This document shows, one piece after another, positions 19,885-33,345 of a stretch of DNA of 64,000 bases (position 1 is its first letter; each line of letters starts with the position of its first letter). Made by a program: the position numbers and the translations under genes. This DNA comes from Sorangium cellulosum. GTDB lineage: Bacteria > Myxococcota_A > Polyangia > Polyangiales > Polyangiaceae. Below the pieces are notes generated by a model that did no database searches, was not told the DNA's origin, and saw only the letters and a list, made by a program, of their open reading frames with translations. The DNA lies in the NCBI RefSeq assembly GCF_004135735.1, contig NZ_CP012670.1, positions 62,001 through 126,000 of the forward strand, given 5' to 3'.

Positions 19885-20754
19885 CTAGGACCTGCGCGAG
19901 GCAGCCCGCGCGGCGGGGGCGGACGCCGCCTGCCTCTCGGCCCTGGAGTCCGGCGCCGCGTCGTCGTCGTCGCCCTCTCCCGCGTCGTCGTCGTCGCCCT
20001 CTTCCGCGTCGTCGTCGTCGTCGTCGTCGTCGTCCTCGTCGTCGCCCTCGTCCTCGTCCACGAAGAGCAGGGGCGGAGCGTCCTCCCCGCCGTGCTCCGC
20101 GAGGATCGCGTCGGCGAGCGCCACCAGATCCTGCAGGCGCTCCGCGTCGACCGGGCCGTAGGCCGCGAGCGCCATGACGCGGTCCCGCACGAAGAGCCAC
20201 GCGTCGGGGAAGTCGCGCAGCGCGTCGCGGACCGGCCTCGAGAGCCACCGGCCGATGGCCTTCGCGTTCGGCCCGTCGACCAGGAACTGCGCCGTGAAGT
20301 CCGGGTCCTTCTTGAACTGCACGCCGTTGTTCGGGACGGGCTGGCCGTCGAGGATCGGCAGCGGGCACACCGTGACCTCGGGCCCGGCCTCGGGCAGCTT
20401 CACGAGGACGACCTGGTACTCGCTGCCGTTCTTCGCGTCCGGCCCGACGATCGCGACGTAGGCGAGCTTCGGGACGAGCTCGTAACGGGCGATGACCTCG
20501 CCGCCGCCCGTCGCCTCCAGCATCTGCCGGAGGCTGGACGGCAGCCCGCGCACCGGACGCGGGCCGGCGTCCTCGGCGGTGGCCTTCCGGCCGCCGCGGC
20601 GCCCCTCGGACGGGCGCGGGGCCGTCCCGGGGAGCATCAGCGCGCGCCAGCGCGCGATCTCTCTGTCCCGCCGCGCCTCGTGCCGCGTGCGCAGGCCAGT
20701 CAGGAACCAGACGACGAGCACCGCGAGGGGACCTGCGTACCAGAGCCAGAGCAT
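19885..20754 (-). CDS. Membrane-anchored protein with polyacidic C-terminus (unknown)
   Basis: 289 residues. One N-terminal transmembrane segment (about 3-19) is followed by a basic juxtamembrane region rich in Arg, a folded-looking centre (85-230), and a very acidic tract around 233-265 made almost only of Asp and Glu. A basic Ala/Arg/Ser tail ends the protein. The acidic tract is encoded by repeated GAC/GAG codons and is prone to length change. Such tracts bind cations or basic proteins. I do not recognise the central domain. It lies between a GT-C glycosyltransferase (75 bp upstream) and a barrel protein, all on the minus strand. Confidence 0.65.
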   Translation of the reverse strand: MLWLWYAGPLAVLVVWFLTGLRTRHEARRDREIARWRALMLPGTAPRPSEGRRGGRKATAEDAGPRPVRGLPSSLRQMLEATGGGEVIARYELVPKLAYVAIVGPDAKNGSEYQVVLVKLPEAGPEVTVCPLPILDGQPVPNNGVQFKKDPDFTAQFLVDGPNAKAIGRWLSRPVRDALRDFPDAWLFVRDRVMALAAYGPVDAERLQDLVALADAILAEHGGEDAPPLLFVDEDEGDDEDDDDDDDDDAEEGDDDDAGEGDDDDAAPDSRAERQAASAPAARAASRRS

Positions 20755-20830
20755 GGGGCGGCGATGCTAGCAAAACTCGCGGCGGTGGGGGCGCGCGGCG
20801 GCCCCTTCGCGCGCCTCGAGCGGGTCGAGC

Positions 20831-22591
20831 CTACTGCGCCTTGCCCGGCGCGGGCTGCGGAGGCGCCGCCGCGGGCGATGGCGGCGCGCCCGGCGCGGCC
20901 GCCGCGCGCCCCTCTGCCGCCGCGTCCTTGCGCTCGAAGATGCACCAGTAGCCGCCCTTGCTGTGCCGGACCTTCCCGGCGACGTGGTAGACGCCGCGGA
21001 AGCGCCGGTCCCTGCGGAGCTTCTCCTGGGACGGGAACGGCAGCTTGTCGCACGAGTCGGCGCTGCCGATGAACACGAAATAGCGCGGGGACTTGTCGAA
21101 CACGCGCTTCACGTAGCCGGGCCCCGTCTTGCGCGTGTAGCCGCCCGGGAGCTTCGAGATGACCGGGTCGACGAGCCCGAGCAGATCGAGCACCGGGTAG
21201 TCGGTCGCGTACCCGATGTACCCGATGTCGCCGACCCCGATCTCGCCGGGCTGGCCGTGCGCCAGGAACCACGCGGCCGTGCCGCCGGCGGCGCTGTCCC
21301 AGAACCGCTTGTCGTCGTGGAGGATGTGGCGCTGCGCGCGATCGATCCGCTGCGCCCGGAAGGCGCCCATCGCCGCGAGGCAGCCCACGGCGAGCAGCCC
21401 GGCGCCCGCGGCGAGGGCGATCGCGCCCCGCGCGCGCACCTCCGCGGCGCGGGCCGCGAGCGTGGTGAGCAGCGGCTCGAGCAGCGCCCGCGCGCCGAGG
21501 CCCGCGAGGAGGAAGCAGAACGGCTCGAACGGGCTCATGAAGCGGTAGAACGGCATCCAGTCGCCGCCCACGAGCAGCACGTAGCCGGTCACCGCGAGCG
21601 CGAGCGCCGCGACGCACAGCGCGTCCCGGTGCCGCCAGACGATCGCGACGCACAGGCCGAAGAGCGCGAGCAGCAGCGCCGGCCACGCGTGCTCCGCGTA
21701 CTCCAGGAGATAGCGCTTCCCGCCGGCGAGCTGCTCCGACAGGCTCCCGGTCTTGGCGCTCAGCGTGTTCGGCAGCCACGTGCCGTAGTAGCTGCGCCGC
21801 CACAGCATGTGGCACGCGATGGGCGCGGCGAAGACCACGCCGCGGAGCAGGTTCTGCCGCCCGAAGAAGCGCAGGCCGAGGAACAGCATCGGGATGCCGA
21901 TGAACATCGGCGCCTCGGGGCGGGTCAGGCCGGCGAGCCCGAAGGCGAGGCCCGAGTAGGGGAAGCCGGTCCCCCGGTCGCGCTCCCGGAACATCATCTC
22001 TGTCCCGGCGAGGACGAGCAGGATGAAGAGCGGCGTCTCCAGGCCGAAGACGGCGTAGCCGCTCTGCACGATGGAGCTCGCGAACAGCCACGTGGCGACG
22101 CACGGGATCACGCCGAGCGGGCGCAGCCGGTTCGACAGGACGTAGAGCGCGCCGAGCGAGCCGCAGGCGGCGAGCCCGCCGAGGACCTTGGCCACGGCGT
22201 CGGGATCGAGGCCGAGCTTGATGCCGCCCGCGAGCAGCACGGTCCAGAGGAAGTTCGTGTACCCCTCGATGCGCTCGCCGGCGTTGTAAACGAGCCCCAT
22301 GCCGCGGGCGAAATTGCGCGCATAGCGGTAGGAGATGTACGCGTCGTCGATCGTGAACGACCGCACCCGCGCCATGTTCACGATGAGGAGGATGGCCGGC
22401 AGCACGAGGCCGAACGCGAGGTGCAGCGGGCGGGAGAGCGGCGCGCCGCGCAGCCAGTCGCGCAGGCTCCGGGCTGGAGGCGCCGCTTCCTCGGCGGCGC
22501 CCGCCGCCTCCTCGCCCTCGTCGAAGGCCTCGTCTCCCGGAGGAGCGACCCCGGCGCGCCCGCGCTCTTCGTTCAGTTCCAGGGAAGCCAT
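20831..22591 (-). CDS. GT-C fold membrane glycosyltransferase-like protein
   Basis: 586-residue integral membrane protein with about ten hydrophobic helices. After an acidic Ala-rich cytoplasmic leader, the first periplasmic loop has the GT-C acid motif [15 protein letters not shown] (D82, D83) and the block [14 protein letters not shown]. This pattern is shared with polyprenyl-phosphate-sugar-dependent mannosyl- and arabinofuranosyltransferases such as the AftB group. The C-terminal periplasmic part (430-560) is soluble. It probably transfers a sugar from a lipid carrier to a surface glycan or protein; donor and acceptor are unknown. The ATG at 22591 is inferred from the sensible N-terminus, with only a weak AGGGA upstream. 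It is divergent from the pseudo-glycosidase gene. Confidence 0.8.
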   Translation of the reverse strand: MASLELNEERGRAGVAPPGDEAFDEGEEAAGAAEEAAPPARSLRDWLRGAPLSRPLHLAFGLVLPAILLIVNMARVRSFTIDDAYISYRYARNFARGMGLVYNAGERIEGYTNFLWTVLLAGGIKLGLDPDAVAKVLGGLAACGSLGALYVLSNRLRPLGVIPCVATWLFASSIVQSGYAVFGLETPLFILLVLAGTEMMFRERDRGTGFPYSGLAFGLAGLTRPEAPMFIGIPMLFLGLRFFGRQNLLRGVVFAAPIACHMLWRRSYYGTWLPNTLSAKTGSLSEQLAGGKRYLLEYAEHAWPALLLALFGLCVAIVWRHRDALCVAALALAVTGYVLLVGGDWMPFYRFMSPFEPFCFLLAGLGARALLEPLLTTLAARAAEVRARGAIALAAGAGLLAVGCLAAMGAFRAQRIDRAQRHILHDDKRFWDSAAGGTAAWFLAHGQPGEIGVGDIGYIGYATDYPVLDLLGLVDPVISKLPGGYTRKTGPGYVKRVFDKSPRYFVFIGSADSCDKLPFPSQEKLRRDRRFRGVYHVAGKVRHSKGGYWCIFERKDAAAEGRAAAAPGAPPSPAAAPPQPAPGKAQ

Positions 22592-22672
22592 GTGATGCGT
22601 ATCCCTAGCATGGGATAGACGATGTCGGGGTCGTTTCTTGGTCGGCGCGCGCGCGCCAGCTATCCTTGAAAC

Positions 22673-24016
22673 ATGCGTGCAGCCATTGTCGCTCTTGCCG
22701 CCTCCTCCGCGCTCACCCTCGCGTCGCCCGCCCAGGCGGCAGAGGGCGTGCGGTGCGGCTTCTATGGCGTCGATCCGGGGGCGCCCGTCGACGCAGGGGA
22801 GGTGATCCTCGACGCCCGGCACGCCGAAGCGCTCGCGCGCTCGGGCGCCGGCGCGGCGCGCGTCGAATTCCGGCTCGACGGCGCCGAGGCGTGGGACGAA
22901 GAGAAGCGCGCCGAGTACGACGCCATCGTCGACGCCGTGATCGCCGCGGGACTCGAGCCGGTCGGGCTGCTCTCCCACCGCGCCGCGCGAGGAGGGCAGT
23001 CCCGCTGGAACGACGATCCGGACGGGGACGGCAACAACGCCTATGTCGAGGAGTTCGCCGGCGCGGCGGAGGCCCTCATGTCGCGGTTCGCCGGGCGCGT
23101 GCGCCGCTGGGAGATCTGGAGTCAGCCGAACTGCTTCGAGGACCCGGACTACGCCCTCGACCCCATGAACGCGGGCTGCACGTACATCCTGCCGCGCGTG
23201 CTCGCGCAGATCCTCGGCCAGATCCGCGCCCGCAACGAGGGGCTCTTCAACGTCGACGAGCTCTCGCTCATCACGGGCGGCCTGCTCGTCGCGGAGGACC
23301 TCGCGGCGCCGACCTCGGGGGCCGATTACCTGCGCGAGCTCTACGATCAGCCGGTGTGGGACGCGCTCGAGGCGCGCTACGGCCAGCGCTATCCGTGGTC
23401 TCACCTGGGCTACCAGATGTTCATTCAGCCGCTGGGCGAGGTCGACGAGGTGGCGATCGCCGGCGCCCTCGATGAGGGGCGCGCCATTGCGGAGCAGCAC
23501 GGAGACTCGAGCGAGCTCTTCATCACGGGGATGGCGTGGGCGGCGAACGTCGTGGGCGAGGAGCTCCAGGCGGCGAACCTCCGCACCTCCTTCGAGTTCC
23601 TCGCGACCCGGCGGGACGTCGCCGGGGCGATCTGGGCCAGCTATCGAGACGCGCCGCTCGCCGACCTGTCCTACGGCCTCGTCGGGCAGAACGACGCCCC
23701 CAGGCTCGCGCTCGCGGCGCTCCGCGACGCGGCCGCCGGCTGCGAGCGCGAGGACGGCGGCGGGGCGGGGAGCGGCCCCGGAGCGAGCGGATCGAGCGGC
23801 GGCTCGATAGGCACCTCGGCGCCTCCCGTCGGCGACGGGCTCAGCGGGCGACCCATCGATGGAAAGCGGCGGGAGAGCTCCTGCAGCTATGCCGCGGGCG
23901 CACCTCGGGGCGGCGGCGGCGCTCGGCCGGATGCGGGGTGGCTCGCGTTGCTCGTCGTCGTCGGCGCGGTCGCGCGCTCCCGCGGCAGCGCGCGGCGCTC
24001 CCGGCGCGTGATCTGA
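22673..24016 (+). CDS. Secreted glycoside-hydrolase-like protein lacking catalytic Glu, MYXO-CTERM-like tail
   Basis: 447 residues with a signal peptide (1-22, cut after AQA). Residues 24-360 look like a TIM barrel of clan GH-A. The strand that normally ends in NEP reads [10 protein letters not shown] (146-153), and the strand expected to carry the nucleophile reads LFITGMAWA (283-290). Both usual catalytic Glu are therefore absent, so it is probably a carbohydrate-binding pseudo-enzyme. A Gly/Ser linker leads to a C-terminal sorting-like tail: Cys404, a hydrophobic segment (about 420-434) and an Arg cluster, as in MYXO-CTERM proteins, which suggests cell-surface anchoring. Loss of activity is inferred from the motifs; the alignment was made by eye. 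It is divergent from the GT-C gene. Confidence 0.72.
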   Translation: MRAAIVALAASSALTLASPAQAAEGVRCGFYGVDPGAPVDAGEVILDARHAEALARSGAGAARVEFRLDGAEAWDEEKRAEYDAIVDAVIAAGLEPVGLLSHRAARGGQSRWNDDPDGDGNNAYVEEFAGAAEALMSRFAGRVRRWEIWSQPNCFEDPDYALDPMNAGCTYILPRVLAQILGQIRARNEGLFNVDELSLITGGLLVAEDLAAPTSGADYLRELYDQPVWDALEARYGQRYPWSHLGYQMFIQPLGEVDEVAIAGALDEGRAIAEQHGDSSELFITGMAWAANVVGEELQAANLRTSFEFLATRRDVAGAIWASYRDAPLADLSYGLVGQNDAPRLALAALRDAAAGCEREDGGGAGSGPGASGSSGGSIGTSAPPVGDGLSGRPIDGKRRESSCSYAAGAPRGGGGARPDAGWLALLVVVGAVARSRGSARRSRRVI

Positions 24017-24104
24017 CGCGCGTCACCAGGAGGCAATGGGCGAGCGATCCGAGCCTCGCCTCCACGGGTGCCATGGCGTGCCCATCACCGGCCGCGCGCG
24101 CCGT

Positions 24105-24770
24105 TCACAGGCAACCGCAGAGCGGATCGCCCTGCTTGCACTCGCACTTCGCGCCCTTCTTCGCGGCCGCCAGCCGGACGCCGCGCGCCGCCTTGCCCGG
24201 CGCCGCTGCCCGGCCTCGCCGGGCCGCAGCCGCCTTGGGCGAGCCCTTCGCGCTCCTCGCGCCGGCCGCCGTTCCGCCCTCGTCCTCCTCTGCTGCCGCC
24301 AGGGCCGCCTCCGCGGCCTTGTACGCGAGGACGATCTTTTGCGCCTTCTCGGCGTCGCTCCTGGCCGTCTCGAGCTGGGCGGTCAGGGCGGCGATCTTCC
24401 TGTCGCGATCTTCGAGCTGGAGGTTGAGCTGCGCGATCCTGTCCTGCTCGGCGATGCGGGCGGCCACCGCCTCGGCCTGGCCCGCCTCCGCCTCCCGGAC
24501 CTTGCCGGCGAAGACGGTGACCGCGCCCGCCATCAGGGCCGCCGCGATCAGGCTGACCCCGGCGACGAGCCGATTCCGCCGCTTCTGCCGCACGCTCTGG
24601 GCGAGCGCCGCGAGCTCGCGGTCCAGGTCCCCTGCGCTCGCCGCGGGCGGCACGCTGGCCGCCATGGGCGCGATGCTGGAAGGCGCCGCGACCGGCGCGA
24701 TCGGCCGCCCGTGGAGGCCAGCAGCAGGTTGAAAGGAGAGCGCTCCCGGACTGTCTTGACGGTTGCTCAT
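24105..24770 (-). CDS. Single-pass coiled-coil membrane protein with CxC-CxC tail (unknown)
   Basis: 221 residues. A Pro/Ala-rich cytoplasmic leader precedes a basic stop-transfer sequence (RQKRRNR), one transmembrane helix (about 68-88), a coiled coil (92-150) with heptad Leu/Ala, and a Lys/Ala/Arg-rich region. The C-terminus is CECKQGDPLCGC, four Cys in two CxC pairs (209, 211, 218, 220), fit for metal binding or disulfide formation. The ATG at 24770 is chosen because GAGGAGAT lies about eight bases upstream; the frame is open further up but shows no leader features. No family is recognised. Confidence 0.7.
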   Translation of the reverse strand: MSNRQDSPGALSFQPAAGLHGRPIAPVAAPSSIAPMAASVPPAASAGDLDRELAALAQSVRQKRRNRLVAGVSLIAAALMAGAVTVFAGKVREAEAGQAEAVAARIAEQDRIAQLNLQLEDRDRKIAALTAQLETARSDAEKAQKIVLAYKAAEAALAAAEEDEGGTAAGARSAKGSPKAAAARRGRAAAPGKAARGVRLAAAKKGAKCECKQGDPLCGCL

Positions 24771-24960
24771 CGCGCGAGATCTCCTCATTCCGTGAGGGCC
24801 ATTGATCACAGCAACGGTGGTGCCAGGTGTGAGGCGCCGGCCCACTGGGCGTGTATATCTCCGAACGCGCCTTCGCGGAACAGGGGATCGCATGGATCCT
24901 CGGGAGCGCCTGCGGATCCTCCCTGGTGGATCGTTCGCTCTGGTGCGCGGGGTGCTCACG

Positions 24961-25072
24961 GACCTCCGCACGTTCTCCTGGTCCAATCGATGTCCTGACC
25001 TGGAGTGGACCTCTACACGTTCTCCTGGTCCAGCAGATGTTTTGACCGGGAGCGGACCTCTACACGTTGTCC

Positions 25073-25078
<6 letters not shown>
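24961..25078. repeat. 47-bp tandem repeat, about 2.5 copies, running into a stop codon
   Basis: Units begin at 24961, 25008 and 25055 with GACCTCTACACGTTCTCCTG or a close variant; the third is partial and ends over the stop codon of the beta-propeller lipoprotein gene (25073-25075). Units 1 and 2 differ at roughly a fifth of positions, so the duplication is not recent. The rest of the gap 24771-24960 contains no gene that I can support. Confidence 0.8.
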
Positions 25079-26757
<1,679 letters not shown>

Positions 26758-26758
<1 letters not shown>

Positions 26759-27786
26759 CAAAAGACCCCCACGATCCCCGCGCCCCACGGCGATATCCAA
26801 GGACGCGCCGTCGCGCCCCTGGACTTCGGCGTCGACGGCGCGGTGAAGAGCAGCGCGACGCCGCCTGCGGCGAGCACCCCGCCCGCGATGAACGCCGGCG
26901 CGGGGACGAGGCGCACCGTGTTGTACGTGCCCAGCTTGTCGCGCGTCGCTGGCGTGTCCGGGCACTCGACCGCCTCGGTGCACCCGAGGCGCACCAGGTC
27001 GCTCCGCAGCCCGCTGGCGACGCCGAACGTGATGCCCCCGGCGACGAGCCCCGCCGCGCCCGTGCCGACCGCGATCCAGCCGAGCGCGCGCTGCGTGACG
27101 AGCGGCGTGCCGCCGGCGGCGGGCGGGGGGCGGGGAGCGACCGGGGCGCCGGCGGCGGGCGGGGGGTGGGGGGCGACCGGGGCGCCGGTGGCGGCGAAAT
27201 CGAGCGCGATGGTCGCTTCGTTCCGCTCCGGTAACGAGACCTCTCGCCGGATCACGCGGCCTGCCCATGCGCCTTCGACGACGTGCTCGCCAGGATCGAC
27301 AGGCTGGCTGACCCCCACGAGCGCAGGCGGCACGGGCTTGCCGTCGATGGTGATCTGCACCTCGCGCTCCGGGGCGCGGAGCACCGTGACAGCGAGCCTC
27401 GGGACTCGCGCCCTGAGATCCTTGTAGGCCTTTCCGGCGTCGGCGACCGCCGCCTTGAAGACGTCGCTGGCCGAGGCGTCGAGCGGCATGCGGCTCACGT
27501 ACAGGTAACGCTCGGAGGCCTCGACGAGGCGTCCGAGCTGCTCGAGGCAGCGCGCCGCGTAGAGGCCGACCGTGGGCGCGTCGATCAGCTCGTCGGCGCG
27601 ATCGAGCTTGTCGAGCGCCGCCGCATACTGGCCCCTGTCGAACAGGTCGAGGCCCTCTTCCGCGAGGGCGCGGGCGGCGCTCACGGTGGCGGGATCGACG
27701 TCGGCGGCCCGCGCCGGTGTCGCGAGCGTGAGCGCGAGCGCGGTCGTGATGGCAGCAATCCGGAGGGGCCTCGATCGAGCGTTCAT
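26758..27786 (-). CDS. Exported TPR/PEGA-like protein with C-terminal membrane helices
   Basis: 342 residues. A signal peptide (1-27) is followed by helical TPR-like repeats (35-110), a beta-rich PEGA-like region (125-190; VQITIDGKPV and LVGVSQPVDPGEHVVEG are typical PEGA features), a Pro/Ala linker, and two hydrophobic segments at about 235-255 and 290-310. Proteins of this plan usually stand next to Ser/Thr kinases in myxobacteria and may sense or relay envelope signals; the role here is inferred. The ATG has AGGAGG six nt upstream. It starts 8 nt after the kinase stop and overlaps the lipoprotein gene by one base. Confidence 0.8.
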
Positions 27787-27794
27787 GCGCCTCC

Positions 27795-29747
<1,953 letters not shown>

Positions 29748-29937
29748 TGTCGCAGGACCTGTGGTGCGCGCGTGGCCTTCCCTACGCTGGCAATTGTACC
29801 GTGTTGATGAGCCGAAACAACGTGACGGACGAAAGTTTACGGCCCGTGGCGCGAAGCGTCAATCGGCCGGCCGCGCCTCGGCTCGCGGCCAGCGGCGTGA
29901 GCGTTGAGCAGATTGAGTTGCCGCGAGAGAGAGGGAG

Positions 29938-29975
29938 TTTGAACCACAGAGACACAGCGAGAACAACCAAAAAGC
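29938..29975. other. Short motif with ACAGAGACACAG pattern
   Basis: A low-complexity string around ACCACAGAGACACAGCGAGA, much poorer in GC than its surroundings, lies between the cyclic-nucleotide-binding gene's stop and the kinase start. Similar ACAGAGACACAGAG strings occur between genes in several phyla. I cannot tell from this window whether it is a dispersed repeat. Confidence 0.35.
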
Positions 29976-30024
29976 TCTGCGGCTCGAGGGGGCCACTCCC
30001 TCGGGGTTTCAGCCGATTGGTGCG

Positions 30025-31380
30025 CTAGATCAGCACGAAGTCCTCGGCCACGGAGACCTCCTCGGCGATGATGCTCGTGGTCTCCTCGTCGCGCTGGACG
30101 GCGAGCTTGTAGAGTTGCGCCAGCACCGCCGGGTGATCCTCGACCAGACCCATGAACTCGGTGGCTGGCAGGTACAGCGCCACGGTGGGGTGGGTGGCGA
30201 TGACGTCGGCGTTCGCGGGGCGGCGCAGGACCATCGCGATCTCGCCGGCGACGTCGCCCGGGCCGAGCGTCGAGAGCACGAGCGGCTCGCCGCGGGGGTC
30301 GTCCGCGGCGTCGCGCCGGACCACGGCGACCTCGCCCGAGGCGATGAGGAAGAGGCCGGCCGGCCGCTCATCCTGGACGAGCAGGCGCTCGTTCTTCTCG
30401 AACGTCCGCGTGCGGAACCGCTTCACGAGCGCGGGCCTGTCCGCCTCGGGGACGACGCGGAGCACGTCGCTCATCCGGACGAGGTTCTCCATCATGCGAT
30501 CGCGGCAGTAGGCCGCGAGCTCCGCGCCCACCTCGGGCTCGCGCTGCGCGAGCTGGTCGAGCGCGTCGCGCTTGACCTCGAGCACGATCGAGGGGCGCGT
30601 GGCGACGACGCTGCCGGTGCGCGGCGCGCGCGAGAGCAGCGCCATCTCGCCGAACATGGCGCCGTTCGTGAGCCGCGCGAGCACGATCTCCTCGTCGCCG
30701 CGCCGGCGCCGCGCCTCGAGCTCCCCGCGCGCCACGAAGTACGCCGCGCTGCGCGCCGCGCCTTGCTCGATGACGGTCGCCCCCGCCGCGATCCAGACCG
30801 GCGTGAACGTCGCGCACAGGGCCCGGAGCGCGTCGCGCCCGACGGCGGAGAAGACCGGCTGCGGCGCGATCCCGGGGTGGTCCGTCTGGGCGGCCAGCCT
30901 GCGCGTGGCGTCGTGGATGATCTCCGTCGCCTTGTTGAGCAGGAGCGCCCCGGTGAGCACGGAGGCGAGCGGCTGGAACGCCTCGGCCGTGGGCAGGGGC
31001 GGCGGCGGCGGCGCGCCCTCGCCGAGCCGCGGCGAGTCCTTGCAGAACGACGCCGCGATCAGGTCGAGCTGGGGTCCGGGGTTGCCGCCGAAGCGCTCGA
31101 GCTCGCGCGCGGCCGCGACGGCGAGCGGCAGGTTCTCCAGGTCGATCGCGCGGACGATGGCGTTGGCGCACGCCTCGCGCGCGGCCTCGTGCCGGTTGAG
31201 CTCGCCGAGGAGGCGCCCGCAGAGGCAGAGCGCCGAGGGCATGGTCGGATCGTGCCGGACGAGCGCCGCGGCCCAGCGGAGCGCGGCGTCGCGCTCCCCG
31301 GCGAGCGCGAGCGAGAGCGCCCGATCGATCGGCGACTCCGCCTGGTGGGTCGAGCCCGGGAGGACCGGGGGGAGGGCCAT
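30025..31380 (-). CDS. Protein with two cyclic-nucleotide-binding domains
   Basis: 451 residues. An N-terminal helical, TPR-like region (1-120) is followed by a Pro-rich loop and two cNMP-binding beta-rolls at about 175-290 and 313-420. The first phosphate-binding cassette reads FGEMALLSRAPRTGSV and the second GEIAMVLRRPANADV; both depart somewhat from the canonical RAA ending, so cAMP binding is plausible but not certain. No DNA-binding domain is present, so it is not a Crp-type regulator; it may be an adaptor or scaffold. The ATG at 31380 was selected because the hydrophobic leader from an upstream in-frame start has non-coding composition. Confidence 0.86.
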   Translation of the reverse strand: MALPPVLPGSTHQAESPIDRALSLALAGERDAALRWAAALVRHDPTMPSALCLCGRLLGELNRHEAAREACANAIVRAIDLENLPLAVAAARELERFGGNPGPQLDLIAASFCKDSPRLGEGAPPPPPLPTAEAFQPLASVLTGALLLNKATEIIHDATRRLAAQTDHPGIAPQPVFSAVGRDALRALCATFTPVWIAAGATVIEQGAARSAAYFVARGELEARRRRGDEEIVLARLTNGAMFGEMALLSRAPRTGSVVATRPSIVLEVKRDALDQLAQREPEVGAELAAYCRDRMMENLVRMSDVLRVVPEADRPALVKRFRTRTFEKNERLLVQDERPAGLFLIASGEVAVVRRDAADDPRGEPLVLSTLGPGDVAGEIAMVLRRPANADVIATHPTVALYLPATEFMGLVEDHPAVLAQLYKLAVQRDEETTSIIAEEVSVAEDFVLI

Positions 31381-31517
31381 GCGCGCGTGTATATCAGGGT
31401 TCGTCGCGCGACGGCAAAGAAGGCAGGCGGGCAGGGAGGGGGGAGGCCGACCCGTCGCGGCGCGCCGGCCGGCGGCCCGCCCTGCGCGGCCTGCCGGAGA
31501 GGGGCATGGCGCTCCGC

Positions 31518-32192
31518 TCAGCCGAGGTGCTGCCTCAGGAACTCGATGCTGCGCTCCCACGCGAGCTTGGCCGCATCGGGGTGATGGACCTCGGGGCGGG
31601 TGTCGTTCACGAAGGCGTGGTCGGCGTCGTAGACGTGGAGCTCCATGGACTGGCCGCGCGCGGTGAGCTCCTTCCGGATCGCCTCGGCGGCGGCCGGCGT
31701 CGCCCACGCGTCGCGCGCGGCGAAATGGGCGAGGATCGGCGCCTTGATGCGCGAGGTATCGGGCGCAGGGCTCGGGACGCCGTAAAAGGGCACCGCGGCC
31801 TTGAGCTCCGGGATGGCCGCCGCGGCGGCGAAGGACAGCGCGCCGCCCATGCAGAACCCCATGACGCCGACGTTGCCGTTCGACCGCGGGTGCGCCGCGA
31901 GGAAGCCCACCGCGCCGGCGATCTCATCGAGGGCGCGCTGCTTGTCGAGCTCGTTCATGAGGCGCCCGGCCTCGCCCGCGTCCGTGGTGGTCTTGCCGTG
32001 GTAGAGGTCGGGCGCGAGGGCGACGAACCCGGCGGCGCCGAGCCGGTCGAGCAGCGAGCGGATGTGGTCGTTCAGGCCCCACCATTCCTGGATCAGCACG
32101 ACCGCGGGCGACGGGCCGTCCTGCTTCGGCAAGACGATCTCGCCGGTCGCCGGGGATCCGTTCTTCGCGGGGAATGAAACCTTCTCGGACAT
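31518..32192 (-). CDS. Dienelactone hydrolase family protein
   Basis: Alpha/beta-hydrolase of 224 residues in the dienelactone hydrolase family, which opens lactone or ester bonds with a Cys nucleophile. The triad is Cys114 in GFCMGG, Asp161 in ARDAW and His192 in DADHAF. Glu36 in QEWWGLN, which activates the Cys in this family, is also present. No signal peptide is seen; cytoplasmic. The ATG at 32192 has AGGAGG six to seven bases upstream. It stands alone between the cyclic-nucleotide-binding gene and a divergent repeat protein. The natural substrate is unknown. Confidence 0.93.
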   Translation of the reverse strand: MSEKVSFPAKNGSPATGEIVLPKQDGPSPAVVLIQEWWGLNDHIRSLLDRLGAAGFVALAPDLYHGKTTTDAGEAGRLMNELDKQRALDEIAGAVGFLAAHPRSNGNVGVMGFCMGGALSFAAAAAIPELKAAVPFYGVPSPAPDTSRIKAPILAHFAARDAWATPAAAEAIRKELTARGQSMELHVYDADHAFVNDTRPEVHHPDAAKLAWERSIEFLRQHLG

Positions 32193-32404
32193 GCGACTCC
32201 TCCCTTCCAGGGTGGGGCCGGCGCTCGCCGCCCCCATGTCGGCGTTCGGTTCAGGGATCGGCGTGCGCCGTGCCCTCGTGGACCGCCGGGGGTCGGCGTG
32301 CGCCGCCCCCGCTGGCCGCGCAGGATACTCACCGGGGCGGTCGCGCGCATCGCGAACTGCCGGCCGCGCTCCACGCGGGCGCGCCGGCGTTGTAAATTGA
32401 CGGC

Positions 32405-33187
32405 GTGGATCCGCTGGCAGCGCGGTGGAGGCGGGCCGTCTCGTCCCTGAAGGAGCTCCGGCTGCGGGCCGCGTTCCTGCGCAGCGAGCTGCTGCGCGCC
32501 GAGCCCTCCTCCGTGGCCCGCGCGCTCGACGAGCTCTGTCGCGACGCCGAGCAGGCGAGCCCCCTCGCGCGCGACGTGCTCGGCGCCGCGGTGCCGGTCC
32601 TCGCGGATCCGGAGCTCGCCGAGCGCGTCGAGGAGCTGCGCCGGATCGCCGCCGAGGGCTCCCTCCTGTCGCTCTCGCGGCTCCTGCGCCGCAAGGCGCG
32701 GCGGCAGGCGGCGCAGCCGGCCTCGCCGGCGATCGACGAGCGCCGCCTCGCCACCTCGAGCGCCGGCCGCGCGCTCACGCTCGGCGAGCGGCGCGCGCTC
32801 GCGCGGCGGCCGACGCGGGCCGCCTTCGAGGCGCTGCTCCGGGATCCGCACCCGCTCGTCATCCGCAACCTGCTCGCGAACCCGCGCATGACCGAGGACG
32901 ACGTGATCCGCCTCGCGGCGCGGCGCCCCGCGAGCCCGGAGGTCATGACCGAGATCGCGCGACACCCGGAGTGGTCCCAGCGCGCCCGGGTGCGCATGGC
33001 GATCGTGCAGAACCCGGGCGCGCCCCAGGAGATCGCGGTGCCGATGGTGCGCCTGCTGCTGCGGCCCGAGCTCACGCAGGTCGTGGCGGCGGCGGATGTG
33101 CCCGGGGTCGTCCGCGCGGCGGCGCGGGAGCTGCTCGAGCGCCGCCCACCCGTCCCGCGCGGGCCGGGCGGGGCGATCGAGCAATGA
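32405..33187 (+). CDS. HEAT/LRV-like helical repeat protein (unknown function)
   Basis: 260 residues, highly Arg- and Ala-rich. After a helical region (1-110) come degenerate helical repeats such as HPLVIRNLLANPRMTEDDVI and a second RVRMAIVQNPGAPQEIAVPM, which look like leucine-rich-variant or HEAT-type pairs, similar in style to DUF2336 proteins. No enzyme motif or signal peptide is visible. The start is GTG at 32405; no clear ribosome site precedes it. Its 3' end runs into a GC-extreme tandem repeat. Probably a protein-protein interaction module; the partner is unknown. Confidence 0.68.
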   Translation: MDPLAARWRRAVSSLKELRLRAAFLRSELLRAEPSSVARALDELCRDAEQASPLARDVLGAAVPVLADPELAERVEELRRIAAEGSLLSLSRLLRRKARRQAAQPASPAIDERRLATSSAGRALTLGERRALARRPTRAAFEALLRDPHPLVIRNLLANPRMTEDDVIRLAARRPASPEVMTEIARHPEWSQRARVRMAIVQNPGAPQEIAVPMVRLLLRPELTQVVAAADVPGVVRAAARELLERRPPVPRGPGGAIEQ

Positions 33188-33189
33188 GC

Positions 33190-33345
33190 CGCGTCGCGGC
33201 GGCGCCGGCGCGACCGCGTCATCGCGGCGGCGCGGCGGCGCGGCGTCGCGGCGGCGCCGGCGCGACCGCGTCATCGCGGCGGCGCAGCGGCGCGGCGGCG
33301 CCGGCGCGACCGCGGCATCGCGGCGGCGCCGGCGCCGCCCGTCAT
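33190..33345. repeat. GC-extreme imperfect tandem repeat
   Basis: Three imperfect copies of a block containing GGCGCGACCGCG, spaced 52 and 44 bp apart, fill the gap between two converging genes. The last copy ends over the stop codon of the minus-strand gene at 33342, so the Arg-rich C-terminus of that protein borders the repeat. Confidence 0.8.

Noticed and set aside
29969..30015. GC-rich hairpin with a T-run behind the cyclic-nucleotide-binding gene as an intrinsic terminator
   Set aside because: The short stem and the T-run are separated by about ten bases, so it does not fit the terminator pattern.
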